The notes beneath the pieces are model-generated. The model was given only the letters and a program-made list of their open reading frames with translations. It was not told the origin of the DNA and made no database searches. DNA of 64,000 nucleotides, from the NCBI GenBank assembly GCA_020446045.1, contig JAGRFM010000129.1:1-64000 (forward strand), written 5' to 3'. A program made the position numbers and the translations under genes. This DNA comes from Nitrosomonas sp. GTDB lineage: Bacteria > Pseudomonadota > Gammaproteobacteria > Burkholderiales > Nitrosomonadaceae. Every line of letters begins with the position of its first letter. Position 1 is the first letter of the stretch. This document shows, piece after piece, positions 18,901 to 28,159 of this stretch.

Positions 18901-19403
18901 ATTAATTTATCCAGTTCATCGTCTTTTTGCCGCGCTATCTTGTCGGTTATTTGATCTTCGAGGCGATTCAATTCTTCAACATTAAAAGTCGTTGCGATAT
19001 TTTTAAATTCACTGCTCTCCAGTAAATCATTGACAAGCTTTTCTATCTTTTTAAAATAAGTTTGGACACGTGTAGTGAATTCTTCAGAAAAAACACTCAA
19101 TTTAGATTTACGAAAAGCATTATGTATTTTCGTTTGTAAAGGAATTACTTCGCCATAAATCTCTTGGTATTGCTTTGCTATAAACTTATCTTTAACCAGC
19201 TCATTAATGATTTTGGGCATTTCTCTAAGCTGACCGACATCAAGAATACGAACAGGCGTATCCTCGGAAAAGGCGATGGCATCACTTAGTGTTTGGACAA
19301 TAAAATTGACCCGCAAACGAGCGGAATCATCCATCCCATCAAAAGAATCGGGTAGAAAGTGATCTTTAAAACATTGATTTGTATTGTTGTTTTTAATCAT
19401 CAT
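15927..19403 (-). CDS. Large GAF-containing sensor histidine kinase
   Basis: From ATG 19401-19403 the protein is 1158 residues. The N-terminal ~430 residues have no domain I recognise. A GAF-like region follows at about 490-657 (HTCRLLCELTRADVGATLYH, then SVLILPLYMENRVIGLIEVK), and a second at about 690-866 (IFLCRAAQIWLVD). A helical dimerisation region has a candidate phospho-acceptor His near 887 (FFQVTQHEFKQESNVF). The C-terminal HATPase domain has an N-box near 1056 (NLMDNVVKYA) and a G-box near 1112 (GEGFGLYIVK). There are no membrane helices, so it should be cytosolic. A TTG twelve bases upstream is a less likely start. It is the first gene of the three-gene operon. Confidence 0.88.
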   Translation of the reverse strand: MMIKNNNTNQCFKDHFLPDSFDGMDDSARLRVNFIVQTLSDAIAFSEDTPVRILDVGQLREMPKIINELVKDKFIAKQYQEIYGEVIPLQTKIHNAFRKSKLSVFSEEFTTRVQTYFKKIEKLVNDLLESSEFKNIATTFNVEELNRLEDQITDKIARQKDDELDKLIMLLKTSEIQLLEFLVPYLERRIWRIQPSNDTPFVLLMRRGLFWRVYELLWFYEYFKKTVTGNRNLELISAFEILHVRIDAFFIDDSRQLLCMLGPTFEPIGINNSYAFFCKRGLYLKHIFNAFIQLKPEQSADHPGIEELNGALLTRSILPIKERERHIETIQTAWNLLLAATSEYDVDNMSQRDITTLGIYACFVARYSKERFKNLVKNNSFWLGTDPHSINSKHRLSPWYLIYANNAEDYQLIICEDKPKNKKLIDVNLGEGIEKYGERLWCDKKVQEQFYLGKIPQRYYRYSEHATLRSKEYINRRVGALSEWFQRYFSVVDVTDHEESLLGAIGHHTCRLLCELTRADVGATLYHLANDKNNDYRLIIAGDYADDALLLDTRSERQKAIDHDWSNRDAPPILYRKSIMDNRFVYESDCGPNVVVFSPYPETLKPSSVLILPLYMENRVIGLIEVKGTQKSQFRWSQRHTLHQVASVLSPYFYRQNLLGSLSNISRWVFAAGPFALKEGFFGLRKEDKKAWPLNVLARGLSNIFLCRAAQIWLVDKSEQDRFILSGASNPDLIEKVARDEDGETAFILDKGGRNVLQPFCEELWEKSSGMVFAKNPFDFRQMSYREENIAKDQDSLGVFQHYFDNHHFKEMMVFMLTLQTFDINERKVAEKNKYRVIGFVTLFHDHDHGFSTNWRNTIRLVNEQTSMYLEQLDYLRSEEREFFQVTQHEFKQESNVFTNKIDLFIRRANYQNDTLSKIHQAYRKLQDAQLIASKQNKEKTAKEYKLEYLLSTLGSLFSKGIDSAIQQKQALLEAREAYEKLHKKIDAITGSHKMDLFLGLDPNENPVDCNLRGMFNDVYSTRLNELKAKRIKFDNNFPPDFVWKVRREPLRYIIQNLMDNVVKYALEDSTFSAGLLSKESWYIENDTAFDSTIKAPFSAGVRGKRAMDKPGEGFGLYIVKLCAKLIGCNGKFIQKKYPGEMKATIAIDIIKTENKKI

Positions 19404-19589
19404 TAGATTTCTCAATCTATGCCAATATACTATTCAAAAGTAAATATTTTTAACTTTAATTTGCCTCAATAAATTCCACAAGTTCCAAGCAAACATTCTA
19501 CCGAATTATTAAGCGTGTTAGTTCAATTAAGTAAACTCTAAATCTAGGTGATGTTCTGAGTACTACATTGAAAAGCAATGGAATCAAAA

Positions 19590-19623
19590 AAAACGGACAG
19601 ATGAAGATTCATCTGTCCGTTTT
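19590..19623. terminator. Bidirectional terminator after the porin gene
   Basis: AAAACGGACAGATGAA pairs perfectly with TTCATCTGTCCGTTTT (16 base pairs, two-base loop), flanked by A and T runs on the two strands. It lies 19 bases past the porin stop and would also stop transcription in the opposite direction. Confidence 0.9.
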
Positions 19624-19641
19624 CCGAATAGCTTCAAATGA

Positions 19642-21156
19642 TCAGTAATTCCACTGCAACTGGAACCGCATCAAGTTAGCATCTTTGACTTGAATCAGGT
19701 TTTTGACGTTGGTTCTGTCCATATGCGCATAGGCAACGACAAATTCAATTTCAGGTCTGACCTGCCATTCCAGTCCCGCCTCTATTTCTCTTAAACGAAC
19801 CAATGGCGAGTTGTTGGCAAACTTCTCTGCACCATCATATTTTTGCCATTTGAAATAGGGTATAAAGGCGCCCCAGGGGCTGTCATATTTATACATGGCC
19901 TGCACGTAGCCGCCGTTGATATTACCGGATACGATACGTGTCATATCATCACTGAGCTGCGGTGATTTACCCCAGTTCCATTCAGCCTGCAGGCCAAAAG
20001 GTTGTGGATATAAAATGGCATGCAGCCCGATACGCGCATCGCGATACCCTTTTTTATTAAAAATGGGGGCATTGATGATGCCGGCATTGGAATTTGCCGC
20101 CACGGTCGGTACGAACTTACCGGTATAACCAAATACACCGGCTTCAAGAATCTGGCCGTTGCTGAACTGGAACGGATAAGTCAGACGCACCGCAACATGC
20201 AGGTTGTCATTCTTGTCTCGTTCGTTAATACCCTGACCGGTGTATGCGCCGAAACCGAACACACCGTAATCGCCGGAACCTTTAAGTCCTTTCCTCAAGA
20301 ACGAGAACCGTTTCTGAATATGTTCGGGCGTCCAGTAAAAGAACAGACCGGTATCCCGTTCGTTTCTTACACCGGTACTGAGTGCGTCAGCCCGTTCAAA
20401 CGCCACACGGTCCCGGCTGGATTGCAGCAATTCAAAACTGTTCGGGATTTTGGACATACCCGGACGAATGCGGAATTCTTTTTTCTTGTCAAAATAGATA
20501 TCACCGTACATATCCCGCACCGAAACATCACCACCGGCAAATTCAGTTTGCATGTAAAGTTTCAAATGGTCGGTCACATCACCCTGGAATACCAGGCGCG
20601 CACGACGGATAAAGTAATTGGTGTCTTCTTCAATGGACTTGTCGCCCGGCGATGACAGATTTTCCAGATCACCGCCTAAACCAGCGCTTTGACGGAACTG
20701 GGTATAGCCGCCGATTCTGATTTTGTCATACCATTTTTTGTCAGCTTTGGCGGTTTCCTCTTTCGCTGGTCCGGAATCCGGTTTTGCCGCGGCTTCTTCA
20801 ATGGCCTGCTGTTTTGCATCAAGGCGTGTTTCCATCGCTTGAAGTTCCTCCATTTTCCGTTCGATACGTGCTTCGAGTTCACGTGTCTCGGTATCAGAAG
20901 GCGCCTGCTTGGCTTGATTGACCGGCTCGGTTTTAGCAGCTTTGCTTACCGGTTCGAAATCACCGAGTTTAACCCGGTTTTCACCCGGTGTGGTATAAAC
21001 CTGATTGGTCTCAGGATCGACATACAGCGTCAATGTTGACATCACCGGCATGGTGGCGAACAACAATGATAACGATACGATTCCTGTAACACTCAGCCGT
21101 CCCCAACTCGGCCGGCACGGCGCTATTTGTTCTTTGATCTTTCCAGCTATTGTCAT
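19642..21156 (-). CDS. Phosphate-selective porin O/P family outer-membrane protein
   Basis: The 504-residue precursor starts with a basic N-terminus and a signal segment (GIVSLSLLFATMPVMS, about residues 27-42). A coiled-coil stretch follows (ETRELEARIERKMEELQAME, about residues 90-120), as in OprO/OprP proteins. The barrel part shows alternating strands with FRQSAGLGGDLENLSSPGDK, RARLVFQGDVTDHLKLYMQ and KFRIRPGMSKIPNSFE-like blocks, and it ends in the aromatic FQLQWNY expected for BamA-dependent folding. Such trimeric porins take up phosphate or polyphosphate. A three-unit Pho box lies 35-63 bases upstream of the ATG, and a GGAG site precedes the start, supporting phosphate-starvation control. 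Confidence 0.9.
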   Translation of the reverse strand: MTIAGKIKEQIAPCRPSWGRLSVTGIVSLSLLFATMPVMSTLTLYVDPETNQVYTTPGENRVKLGDFEPVSKAAKTEPVNQAKQAPSDTETRELEARIERKMEELQAMETRLDAKQQAIEEAAAKPDSGPAKEETAKADKKWYDKIRIGGYTQFRQSAGLGGDLENLSSPGDKSIEEDTNYFIRRARLVFQGDVTDHLKLYMQTEFAGGDVSVRDMYGDIYFDKKKEFRIRPGMSKIPNSFELLQSSRDRVAFERADALSTGVRNERDTGLFFYWTPEHIQKRFSFLRKGLKGSGDYGVFGFGAYTGQGINERDKNDNLHVAVRLTYPFQFSNGQILEAGVFGYTGKFVPTVAANSNAGIINAPIFNKKGYRDARIGLHAILYPQPFGLQAEWNWGKSPQLSDDMTRIVSGNINGGYVQAMYKYDSPWGAFIPYFKWQKYDGAEKFANNSPLVRLREIEAGLEWQVRPEIEFVVAYAHMDRTNVKNLIQVKDANLMRFQLQWNY

Positions 21157-21190
21157 TTTGTCTCCAATGAAAATGTCCGGAAAGAAGGGT

Positions 21191-21219
21191 ATTACATTAA
21201 TGTTACAGTTTTATTACAT
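21191..21219 (-). promoter_or_regulatory. Pho box (PhoB binding site) upstream of the porin
   Basis: On the minus strand three 7-base units are separated by exactly 4 AT-rich bases: ATGTAAT, AAAA, CTGTAAC, ATTA, ATGTAAT. This is the 11-base periodic architecture of PhoB sites (consensus CTGTCAT repeats). The middle unit differs from the consensus CTGTCAC by one base. The site ends 35 bases before the ATG of a phosphate-selective porin, which fits activation by PhoB under phosphate limitation. Confidence 0.82.
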
Positions 21220-21256
21220 GCAAAGATTTTTGATCGAAAAATGAATGAATCAATGA

Positions 21257-22198
21257 TTAATCGGATTTTCTGACCAAAGACTGTTGATTGGCCAGCACCT
21301 CTGACAGGGTTCTGAGTACACCATCCTGCCATTCGGGAAGAAACAACTTAAACGTGTCTTGCAATTTCATCGTATCAAGACGCGAATTTAGCGGACGCAC
21401 CGCCGGTGTGGGGTAATCCGTACTGGGGATGGGATGCAGGTTGCCGGTTGTCGTTTTCAGCGAGACATCCGCGCTCGCCGCTTCACTGAGTATGTAATGC
21501 GCAAAGCCGTGCCACGAGGTAAATCCCCGCGCGACCAGATGATATAACCCGCTCACGTTACCAGCGTTATCACGGTTCCGCAGCGACTGTATGATATGCG
21601 CGGTAACATCCGCGATTAGTTCCGCACCGGTTGGTGCACCGATCTGGTCACTGACGATTTGCAGATGATCGCGCTCCTGCGCCAGCCTGAGTATCGTTTT
21701 GATGAAATTACTGCCATACGTGGCGTAAACCCAACTGGTCCGTAAAATAATATGCTGGCAACCGGATTCAATAATATTGATTTCACCGGCCAACTTGGTT
21801 TTGCCATAAACATTAAGTGGATCGGGCGCATCGGTTTCTTTATGCGGTTGATTGCCACTGCCGTCAAAAACATAATCCGTCGAATAATGAATCAACCAGG
21901 CATTAATGCGTTTCGCCTCCTTTGCCAACACACCGGGAGCAAATGCATTAATCGTCTTCGCCAGTTGCGGTTCCTGTTCCGCTTTATCGACTGCTGTGTA
22001 AGCAGCAGCATTGACGATAACATCCGGCCTGACAGTTTGCAGCGTTTTTTTAATTCCCGTGGAATCGGCAAGATTGCCGCATAACGGGTGACTATCCGTA
22101 CCCAGGGTAATCAATTGACCCGGCGCGGCCAATGGTGCGAGGCTGCGCTGCAGCTCCCAGCCAACCTGACCATTTTTTCCAAATAACAGTATTTTCAT
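21257..22198 (-). CDS. rfbD: dTDP-4-dehydrorhamnose reductase
   Basis: Starting at ATG 22196-22198 ([20 protein letters not shown]) the protein is 313 residues, normal for RfbD. It has the NAD(P)-binding GxxGQVG motif, the [16 protein letters not shown] segment, STDYVFDG, and the catalytic YGKTKLAGE (Y-x3-K). It reduces dTDP-4-dehydro-6-deoxy-L-mannose to dTDP-L-rhamnose, the last step of the precursor pathway for rhamnose in LPS or exopolysaccharide. The start overlaps the rfbB stop by 4 bases. The other two genes of the pathway, rfbA and rfbC, are not in the window. Confidence 0.95.
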   Translation of the reverse strand: MKILLFGKNGQVGWELQRSLAPLAAPGQLITLGTDSHPLCGNLADSTGIKKTLQTVRPDVIVNAAAYTAVDKAEQEPQLAKTINAFAPGVLAKEAKRINAWLIHYSTDYVFDGSGNQPHKETDAPDPLNVYGKTKLAGEINIIESGCQHIILRTSWVYATYGSNFIKTILRLAQERDHLQIVSDQIGAPTGAELIADVTAHIIQSLRNRDNAGNVSGLYHLVARGFTSWHGFAHYILSEAASADVSLKTTTGNLHPIPSTDYPTPAVRPLNSRLDTMKLQDTFKLFLPEWQDGVLRTLSEVLANQQSLVRKSD

Positions 22199-23280
22199 GT
22201 ACGCATCGTGTTGTAATTTTGTTCTATCCACTCACGGTAAGCACCGGTCTGGACATTGGCAACCCAGTCCTGGTTGTCCAGATACCATTGCACGGTTTTA
22301 CGGATACCGGTTTCGAATGTTTCAGCCGGTTTCCAGCCGAGTTCGCGTTCAATCTTGTGCGCATCAATAGCATAGCGCACATCATGGCCGGGTCTATCCT
22401 TGACGTAGGTAATCAGATCCGGATAATTACCATGCGCCCCCTGTGTCATGTGGCCTTTCATTTCCGTTAATTCCGCTAACAAGGCGCATATGGTCTGCAC
22501 GATCTCGATATTGGGTTTTTCGTTCCAGCCGCCAATGTTATAGGTCTCTCCTGTTTTTCCGGCTTCCAAAACGCGCCGAAGCGCACTGCAATGATCCGAA
22601 ACATACAGCCAATCACGAATCTGCCGGCCATCGCCATAAATCGGCAAGGACTTTCCCGCCAAAGCATTGGCAATCATCAGTGGAATCAGCTTTTCGGGAA
22701 ACTGGTACGGGCCGTAGTTATTGGAACAGTTTGTAATCAATATCGGCAGGCCGAATGTACGATAATACGCATTGACCAGATGATCGCTTGAAGCCTTGCT
22801 GGCGGAATATGGGCTGCTCGGTTGGTACCGGTTCAGTTCGGTAAAAGCCGGCTCTTGCGGTTCGAGTGAACCATAGACCTCATCGGTTGACACATGCAGA
22901 AAACGAAAGCGGTTTTGTTCGGTTTCATCCAAGTTTTTCCAGTAGGCATAGGTTGCCTCCAGTAACCGGAACGTGCCGACGATATTGGTCTGGATGAACG
23001 CTTCCGGCCCCAGAATGGAGCGGTCGACATGACTCTCCGCAGCGAAATTGATAATCGCCCTGGGGCAGTGTTCAGTGATCAATTGCATTAACAGTGCGCT
23101 GTCTTTAATATCACCCTGCACGAAGCTATGCCGTTCATCATTGACTAAAGTGGCCAGGTTCTGCAGATTGCCCGCGTAGGTCAGTTTATCCAGGTTGATA
23201 ACGGGTTCGTCCGATTGCGAAAACCAATCCAGAATAAAATTGGAGCCGATGAAACCCGCACCGCCAGTTACTAGAATCAT
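22195..23280 (-). CDS. rfbB: dTDP-glucose 4,6-dehydratase
   Basis: The 361-residue protein is a full-length extended SDR enzyme: [16 protein letters not shown] for NAD binding, [10 protein letters not shown] (Thr, Asp, Glu catalytic residues) and [14 protein letters not shown] with the Tyr/Lys pair. It converts dTDP-glucose to dTDP-4-dehydro-6-deoxyglucose in the cytosol. It is coupled to rfbD through an ATGA overlap, so the two form a two-gene operon. The gene is preceded by 91 bases after tilS, with no clear promoter seen. Confidence 0.96.
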   Translation of the reverse strand: MILVTGGAGFIGSNFILDWFSQSDEPVINLDKLTYAGNLQNLATLVNDERHSFVQGDIKDSALLMQLITEHCPRAIINFAAESHVDRSILGPEAFIQTNIVGTFRLLEATYAYWKNLDETEQNRFRFLHVSTDEVYGSLEPQEPAFTELNRYQPSSPYSASKASSDHLVNAYYRTFGLPILITNCSNNYGPYQFPEKLIPLMIANALAGKSLPIYGDGRQIRDWLYVSDHCSALRRVLEAGKTGETYNIGGWNEKPNIEIVQTICALLAELTEMKGHMTQGAHGNYPDLITYVKDRPGHDVRYAIDAHKIERELGWKPAETFETGIRKTVQWYLDNQDWVANVQTGAYREWIEQNYNTMRT

Positions 23281-23371
23281 TATTTTTCTTTAGTATTCGA
23301 TTTATGTATTACTAAACCTTCTTCATGACACTTCTATAATGCACGCAGTCAGCCACACCGTTTATTAGTCG

Positions 23372-24781
23372 TTACAATTGGGCTTGCCATTCGGGCACCA
23401 CACCGTTTTCATCCGGCATGGCCTGAAACTCGCAGTCCATCCCAATGCCTGGAACCCAAGCCAGTTTTTCACCGCAAAACAACAAAGGCAAAGTATACCG
23501 TGTCCACGGTGGAATTGAAGCCTCCTGCAACAGGTTTTTTAAACTGCGCCGGGGTCTTTTGCAATCCGGTTTAAACGTTTCACCACCTTTTCGTAATCGA
23601 ATAAAAACCGGCGCCTGCTTGAGTTTCTCATGACTAAGCCCCTGACCGCAGCTGCGTTTAAAAGAAATCGTCCCTCCTAATTCGTTCAATACCAGCGACG
23701 GTTCGTCCTGCCATGCATAAGCCAGGTCTTTCGGTGGTTTTCTGTTATATAGCGGGATAGGCAGGATAAAAATATCCCCCCGGTAAACACGAACCTCGTG
23801 CGTCCCCAATTTCACATGCAGACGGGTATCACTTTCAGCATTTTGCAATTGGCGCAACAATTCTTCCAACCGGATTGTGCTGGGTAACCGGATGTTCTGT
23901 TGCCACAACAGATAGCGTAAAAGATTTTTAGCGCGAGGATCGCTCAATTCCCGCATCGCGGCAAAAGCTAACTTGCCGTCGGCCATATAACGTTGTGCAT
24001 CCGACTTGGCCAGTTCGTCGAGCAATTGCGACGCCTCCGCCATATGCTGACTGGTACGCTGCAATGTTTGGGAATAATTCGGATATTTCCGGCGAATCAC
24101 CGGGAGGACTTCGTGACGCAAAAAATTGCGGCTGTAGTGCGTACAGTCGTTGCTTTCATCATGTACCCATTGCAACTGTCTTTGAGCCGCATAGCTTTCA
24201 ATACTGCTGCGGGAAACATCGAGCAAAGGGCGCAAAATATAAGGCGCTGTTGCGACCGATTGTTTTCTGACCCGTGGCATTGCACTCAATCCACGCACTC
24301 CTGCACCGCGAAGCAACTGTAACAATACCGTTTCCGCCTGGTCGTCCTGGTGTTGAGCCAGTACCAGATAGCCGGACGTATTGAATTCAGTGGCCCCAGT
24401 AGTGTGTAAGCGGCTAAAAACCTGATACCGTTTTTCCCGTGCAACAGCTTCCAGGCTCAGGCCCGGCTGTTTGCTAACCTTGAGATAGGCTACCGAAATA
24501 GAAATGCCGTAGGTATAACACAAACGGCAACAAAAATGACTCCATGCGTTGGCATTGTGACTGATACCATGATTCACATGCACCGCCGACAGTGTGAATT
24601 GCATTTGCCGAGACAGCAGAGCAAGCAGATCCAGTAGAACTATTGAATCAACGCCGCCGCTCAGTCCGACAATGAGATGGTCGTCTCTTGTGATACAGTC
24701 TTGCAGAACCTCTCGCGTATGACTGACAAGCGCATCCCAATCATTATTTTTATTCGACTTTTGCCTCTTTGTAGGAACCAT
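23372..24781 (-). CDS. tilS: tRNA(Ile)-lysidine synthase
   Basis: The 469-residue protein carries the PP-loop ATP pyrophosphatase motif [20 protein letters not shown] near residue 42. It also has the [26 protein letters not shown] and RPLLD blocks and the C-terminal substrate-binding region [20 protein letters not shown]. TilS attaches lysine to C34 of the AUA-decoding tRNA-Ile precursor, an essential step. The start ATG lies inside the last codons of accA, giving a 32-base overlap in another frame. No later ATG precedes the PP-loop, so this start is kept. Confidence 0.93.
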   Translation of the reverse strand: MVPTKRQKSNKNNDWDALVSHTREVLQDCITRDDHLIVGLSGGVDSIVLLDLLALLSRQMQFTLSAVHVNHGISHNANAWSHFCCRLCYTYGISISVAYLKVSKQPGLSLEAVAREKRYQVFSRLHTTGATEFNTSGYLVLAQHQDDQAETVLLQLLRGAGVRGLSAMPRVRKQSVATAPYILRPLLDVSRSSIESYAAQRQLQWVHDESNDCTHYSRNFLRHEVLPVIRRKYPNYSQTLQRTSQHMAEASQLLDELAKSDAQRYMADGKLAFAAMRELSDPRAKNLLRYLLWQQNIRLPSTIRLEELLRQLQNAESDTRLHVKLGTHEVRVYRGDIFILPIPLYNRKPPKDLAYAWQDEPSLVLNELGGTISFKRSCGQGLSHEKLKQAPVFIRLRKGGETFKPDCKRPRRSLKNLLQEASIPPWTRYTLPLLFCGEKLAWVPGIGMDCEFQAMPDENGVVPEWQAQL

Positions 24782-25718
24782 ATTTCATCAATCGTTCCAG
24801 GCGTTTTTCGATCAGCGTTTCGGTGGAATAATCCTGAAGTTTTCTGAGCGAATCCTGAATGACCGTTTTGACGGTCTGCATCATGGAGGGGTAATCGCGG
24901 TGCGCGCCACCAACAGGTTCATTGATAATGCTATCGATCAGATGTATGCCTTTCAAACGTTCAGCCGTAATTCCCATAATTTCAGCCGCTTCAGGTGCTT
25001 TGTCCGCACTTTTCCACAAAATGGACGCACACCCTTCCGGTGAAATCACCGAATACGTCGCAAATTGCAGCATATGCACCATATCGCCAACCGCTATGGC
25101 TAATGCACCGCCGGAACCGCCCTCACCGATGACGACGCAGATAATCGGCACTTTCAACTCCGCCAGCACATAAAGGTTTTTCCCGATTGCTTCCGACTGA
25201 CCGCGTTCTTCCGCGTCTATGCCGGGATACGCCCCCGGCGTATCGATGAAAGTAATCAACGGAATCGAGAATTTCTCGGCCAGACGCATCAAGCGCAGCG
25301 CCTTGCGGTAACCTTCCGGTTTGGGCATGCCGAAATTGCGATGGATTTTTTCACGGGTATCACGCCCCTTCTGATGACCGATCACCATCACCGTCTGGCC
25401 GTTAAAACGTGCAAGCCCCCCTACGATAGCATGGTCATCGGCAAAATTACGGTCGCCGTGTAATTCTTCAAAATCGGTAAAAATTTGTTCGATATAATCC
25501 AGTGTATAAGGCCGTTGCGGATGTCTCGCAACCTGTGAAATCTGCCAGGGCGTCAGTTTCGCGTAAACGCTTTTGGTCAGCGCTTCGCTTTTTGCTTTCA
25601 AACGTTCTATTTCTGCGGAAATATCCAGCGCCGAATCCCCTTGTGCATAACGCAATTCTTCTATCTTTGATTCAAATTCCGCAATATTTTGCTCAAAATC
25701 CAGAAAAGTGATCTTCAT
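24750..25718 (-). CDS. accA: Acetyl-CoA carboxylase carboxyltransferase subunit alpha
   Basis: The 322-residue protein is the standard AccA length. Family blocks include [59 protein letters not shown], and the oxyanion-type glycine-rich regions [20 protein letters not shown] and [15 protein letters not shown]. With AccD it transfers carboxyl from biotin to acetyl-CoA, forming malonyl-CoA for fatty-acid synthesis. It is the first gene of a pair with tilS. accA next to tilS is common in betaproteobacteria. Confidence 0.97.
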   Translation of the reverse strand: MKITFLDFEQNIAEFESKIEELRYAQGDSALDISAEIERLKAKSEALTKSVYAKLTPWQISQVARHPQRPYTLDYIEQIFTDFEELHGDRNFADDHAIVGGLARFNGQTVMVIGHQKGRDTREKIHRNFGMPKPEGYRKALRLMRLAEKFSIPLITFIDTPGAYPGIDAEERGQSEAIGKNLYVLAELKVPIICVVIGEGGSGGALAIAVGDMVHMLQFATYSVISPEGCASILWKSADKAPEAAEIMGITAERLKGIHLIDSIINEPVGGAHRDYPSMMQTVKTVIQDSLRKLQDYSTETLIEKRLERLMKYGSYKEAKVE

Positions 25719-25850
25719 GTAAACACTAAAAATTTAATCCCAAAGACGTGATGATACAGGATTTAGGTGTCATTCTGCAGAGTGAATTCGTTTTATTGTT
25801 GCCGGTCATACTCTACAATAGTTCAAACCATATCCAAACAGGAAACAATC

Positions 25851-26372
25851 ATGAAAAGAAGATTATTTTTAGCCGGTATTGGCGCAGTTGCCAGCATGCC
25901 TTACATTTTTTTCTATCGAACAGGACTGGCTGATATGAATAATAGTCCGGTCATCGTTGAGCGTTTAAAAAAGCCGCATCAGGAATGGCGAAAACTGGTT
26001 TCACCTGAAGCTTACACCATACTGTTTGAAGAACATACAGAGCCCCCGGGCAGCAGTGAACTAAACCATGAATACCGTGATGGCGCTTATCTTTGCGCAG
26101 CCTGTTACCTGCCGTTGTTTGAGAGCCGCCACAAATATGACAGCAGAACCGGCTGGCCCAGCTTCACGCAGCCGATTGACGGTCATGTCGGCACCAAAAA
26201 GGATTACCAGCTTATTATTCTCAGAACCGAATATCACTGCGCACGCTGTGGCGGACATCAGGGGCATGTTTTCAACGACGGCCCGCTGCCCCGCAAAGAA
26301 CGCTGGTGTAATAACGGACTGGCTTTGAAGTTCGTACCAGACACAGAAACGCTGCCGCCACTCAGAGGTTAG
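25851..26372 (+). CDS. msrB: Peptide-methionine (R)-S-oxide reductase, exported
   Basis: The ATG at 25851 gives 173 residues; upstream in-frame codons have no support. The N-terminus MKRRLFLAGIGAVASM carries an Arg-Arg pair in a Tat-like setting (RRLFLAG), so export by Tat to the periplasm is likely. The MsrB domain follows: RKLVSPEAYTILFEEHTEPP-like start, zinc pairs CAAC and CARC, SRTGWPSF, HCARCGGHQGHVFNDG and the catalytic Cys in ERWCNNGLALKF. It reduces methionine-R-sulfoxide in proteins. It is 9 bases upstream of msrA, so both stereoisomers are handled by one operon. Confidence 0.93.
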   Translation: MKRRLFLAGIGAVASMPYIFFYRTGLADMNNSPVIVERLKKPHQEWRKLVSPEAYTILFEEHTEPPGSSELNHEYRDGAYLCAACYLPLFESRHKYDSRTGWPSFTQPIDGHVGTKKDYQLIILRTEYHCARCGGHQGHVFNDGPLPRKERWCNNGLALKFVPDTETLPPLRG

Positions 26373-26381
26373 GAGAAGTCT

Positions 26382-27032
26382 ATGCCGCATAATTCGTCAT
26401 ATTTTTACGCAATCTTATGTTTATCATTACTTTTCACGGCATGTCAGATCCCGGATGATCCCATTGCCATGAAACCGTCCATAGCACCGCCCGAAAATCT
26501 TGATACCGCAATCTTTGCAGGGGGATGTTTCTGGTGCACCGAGTCCGATTTCGACAAAATGCCTGGGGTCATCTCGACAACATCCGGGTACATCGGCGGT
26601 ACGGTCGTCAACCCGACATACAAACAGGTTGTAGCGGGCAATACCGGACATGTGGAAGCCGTTAAAATCGAATTCGACACAACGGTTACCGACTTTGAAA
26701 CCCTGCTGAATGCTTTCTGGCGTACTATCGATCCTGTGTTTGCCGAGGGTCAGTTCTGCGATATCGGCCCGCAGTACCGTAGCGCTATATTTTATTTAAC
26801 CCCCGAACAGCAGGCTGTTGCAGAAGCATCCAAAAAAATACTGATCGACTCGGGCCGTTTTGATCTGCCCATTGTTACCGAAATTTTACCGGCAACACCA
26901 TTTTATACCGCCGAAGATTATCACCAGGACTATTACCTGAAAAATCCGCTTCGCTATTCGTATTACCGCAATAACTGCGGCCGCGATACACGCCTGAAAC
27001 AGCTCTGGGGAGATGAAGCATTAACACATTGA
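26382..27032 (+). CDS. msrA: Peptide-methionine (S)-S-oxide reductase, probable lipoprotein
   Basis: The 216-residue protein begins with a hydrophobic signal (SYFYAILCLSLLFTAC) ending in a lipobox-like LFTAC with Cys21. The n-region lacks Lys or Arg, which makes the lipoprotein call less than certain. The MsrA domain is clear: FAGGCFWCTESDFDKMPGV with the catalytic Cys, TSGYIGG, YKQVVAGNTGHVEAV, and QFCDIGPQYRSAIFY, ending at the AEDYHQDYYLKNP block. It reduces methionine-S-sulfoxide. Together with the Tat-type MsrB this points to repair of oxidised envelope proteins. Confidence 0.92.
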   Translation: MPHNSSYFYAILCLSLLFTACQIPDDPIAMKPSIAPPENLDTAIFAGGCFWCTESDFDKMPGVISTTSGYIGGTVVNPTYKQVVAGNTGHVEAVKIEFDTTVTDFETLLNAFWRTIDPVFAEGQFCDIGPQYRSAIFYLTPEQQAVAEASKKILIDSGRFDLPIVTEILPATPFYTAEDYHQDYYLKNPLRYSYYRNNCGRDTRLKQLWGDEALTH

Positions 27033-28159
27033 ACACTATTTCACTGGGCGATTTGACACCAAAAGCCTTTTTGCAGGAATACTGGCAAAAAAAACCATTA
27101 CTCGTACGTAACGCGCTGCCCGGATTTAACGGCCTGCTCAGCCAGCAGGAATTGATCGAACTGGCCGGCCATGAAGAAGCAGAATCGCGCCTGGTGATCT
27201 TCAAAAACAAGCAATGGAAACTCAAATACGGCCCGTTCACTGCAAATGACTTCAAACGCTTGTCAAGTTGCACCTGGTCGCTGCTGGTACAGGATGTCAA
27301 TCATTTCCTTGTCTCGGCTAGCGATTTGCTGCTGAAATTCAGCTTCATTCCCTACGCCCGGCTGGACGACCTGATGGTCAGTTTTGCGCCCGCAGGCGGC
27401 GGCATTGGCCCGCATTATGATTCCTATGATGTATTCCTGCTGCAAGGCCCCGGAAAAAGGCGCTGGGATATTGCTGCTGACTATGACGATACGCTTATTC
27501 CTGATGCGCCACTCAAGATTCTGCAACAGTTTAAAGCGGAGCAATCCTGGGTATTGGGACCGGGTGATATGCTGTACCTGCCGCCAAACTATGCACATCA
27601 TGGCATTGCTTTGGATGATTGCATGACATATTCCATCGGATTTCGCGCCCCCAGTCATCAGGAATTGATGTCACAATTTCTGATGTATCTGCAGGACAAT
27701 CTTAATGCCGATGGCTGGTATACCGACCCCGATTTGAAACTACAGGGCAATCCGCTGGAAATCAGCACGGTCATGCGTCGAAAGGTGCATTCCATCCTCA
27801 AGCAAATAAACTGGAAATCATCCGATATGGATGCATTTCTCGGCATATATCTGACCGAGCCCAAATCACATGTATTTTTCAGTCCACCCGACCAGCCGTT
27901 ATCGTTCAGGCAGTTTAAAAAAGCTATTCAGACCCACCCTGTTCAACTCGATTTAAAAAGCCGGATGCTTTGCGATCGCAATTATATTTTTATAAACGGT
28001 GAAATCTATGCCGTCGACTCAACAAGTCAAAAAATTTTATCTACACTTATCCAACGTAAAAAAAGAATCATCCTCAATAACCTCAATGACAAAACGGAAA
28101 AAATCCTTTATCAATGGTATGTTAATGGGCATATACGGTTCGCCGAGCATAACCGGTAG
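27029..28159 (+). CDS. roxA: RoxA/YcfD-type ribosomal uL16 arginine hydroxylase
   Basis: The 376-residue JmjC-cupin protein has the family opening (LTPKAFLQEYWQKKPLLVRN) and the iron site GGGIGPHYDSYDVFLLQ with the His-x-Asp pair. The distal His lies in MLYLPPNYAHHGIAL, and a C-terminal winged-helix-like region follows. YcfD proteins are Fe(II)/2-oxoglutarate oxygenases that hydroxylate an arginine of ribosomal protein uL16. The likely start is a TTG at 27029 that overlaps the msrA stop (TTGA); no ATG lies nearby. It thus belongs to the msrB-msrA operon, linking it loosely with oxygen-related functions. Confidence 0.9.
   Translation: MNTISLGDLTPKAFLQEYWQKKPLLVRNALPGFNGLLSQQELIELAGHEEAESRLVIFKNKQWKLKYGPFTANDFKRLSSCTWSLLVQDVNHFLVSASDLLLKFSFIPYARLDDLMVSFAPAGGGIGPHYDSYDVFLLQGPGKRRWDIAADYDDTLIPDAPLKILQQFKAEQSWVLGPGDMLYLPPNYAHHGIALDDCMTYSIGFRAPSHQELMSQFLMYLQDNLNADGWYTDPDLKLQGNPLEISTVMRRKVHSILKQINWKSSDMDAFLGIYLTEPKSHVFFSPPDQPLSFRQFKKAIQTHPVQLDLKSRMLCDRNYIFINGEIYAVDSTSQKILSTLIQRKKRIILNNLNDKTEKILYQWYVNGHIRFAEHNR

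Noticed and set aside
20020..20655. 211-codon plus-strand frame opposite the porin
   Set aside because: It is antisense to a well-supported porin gene and its product has no family features.
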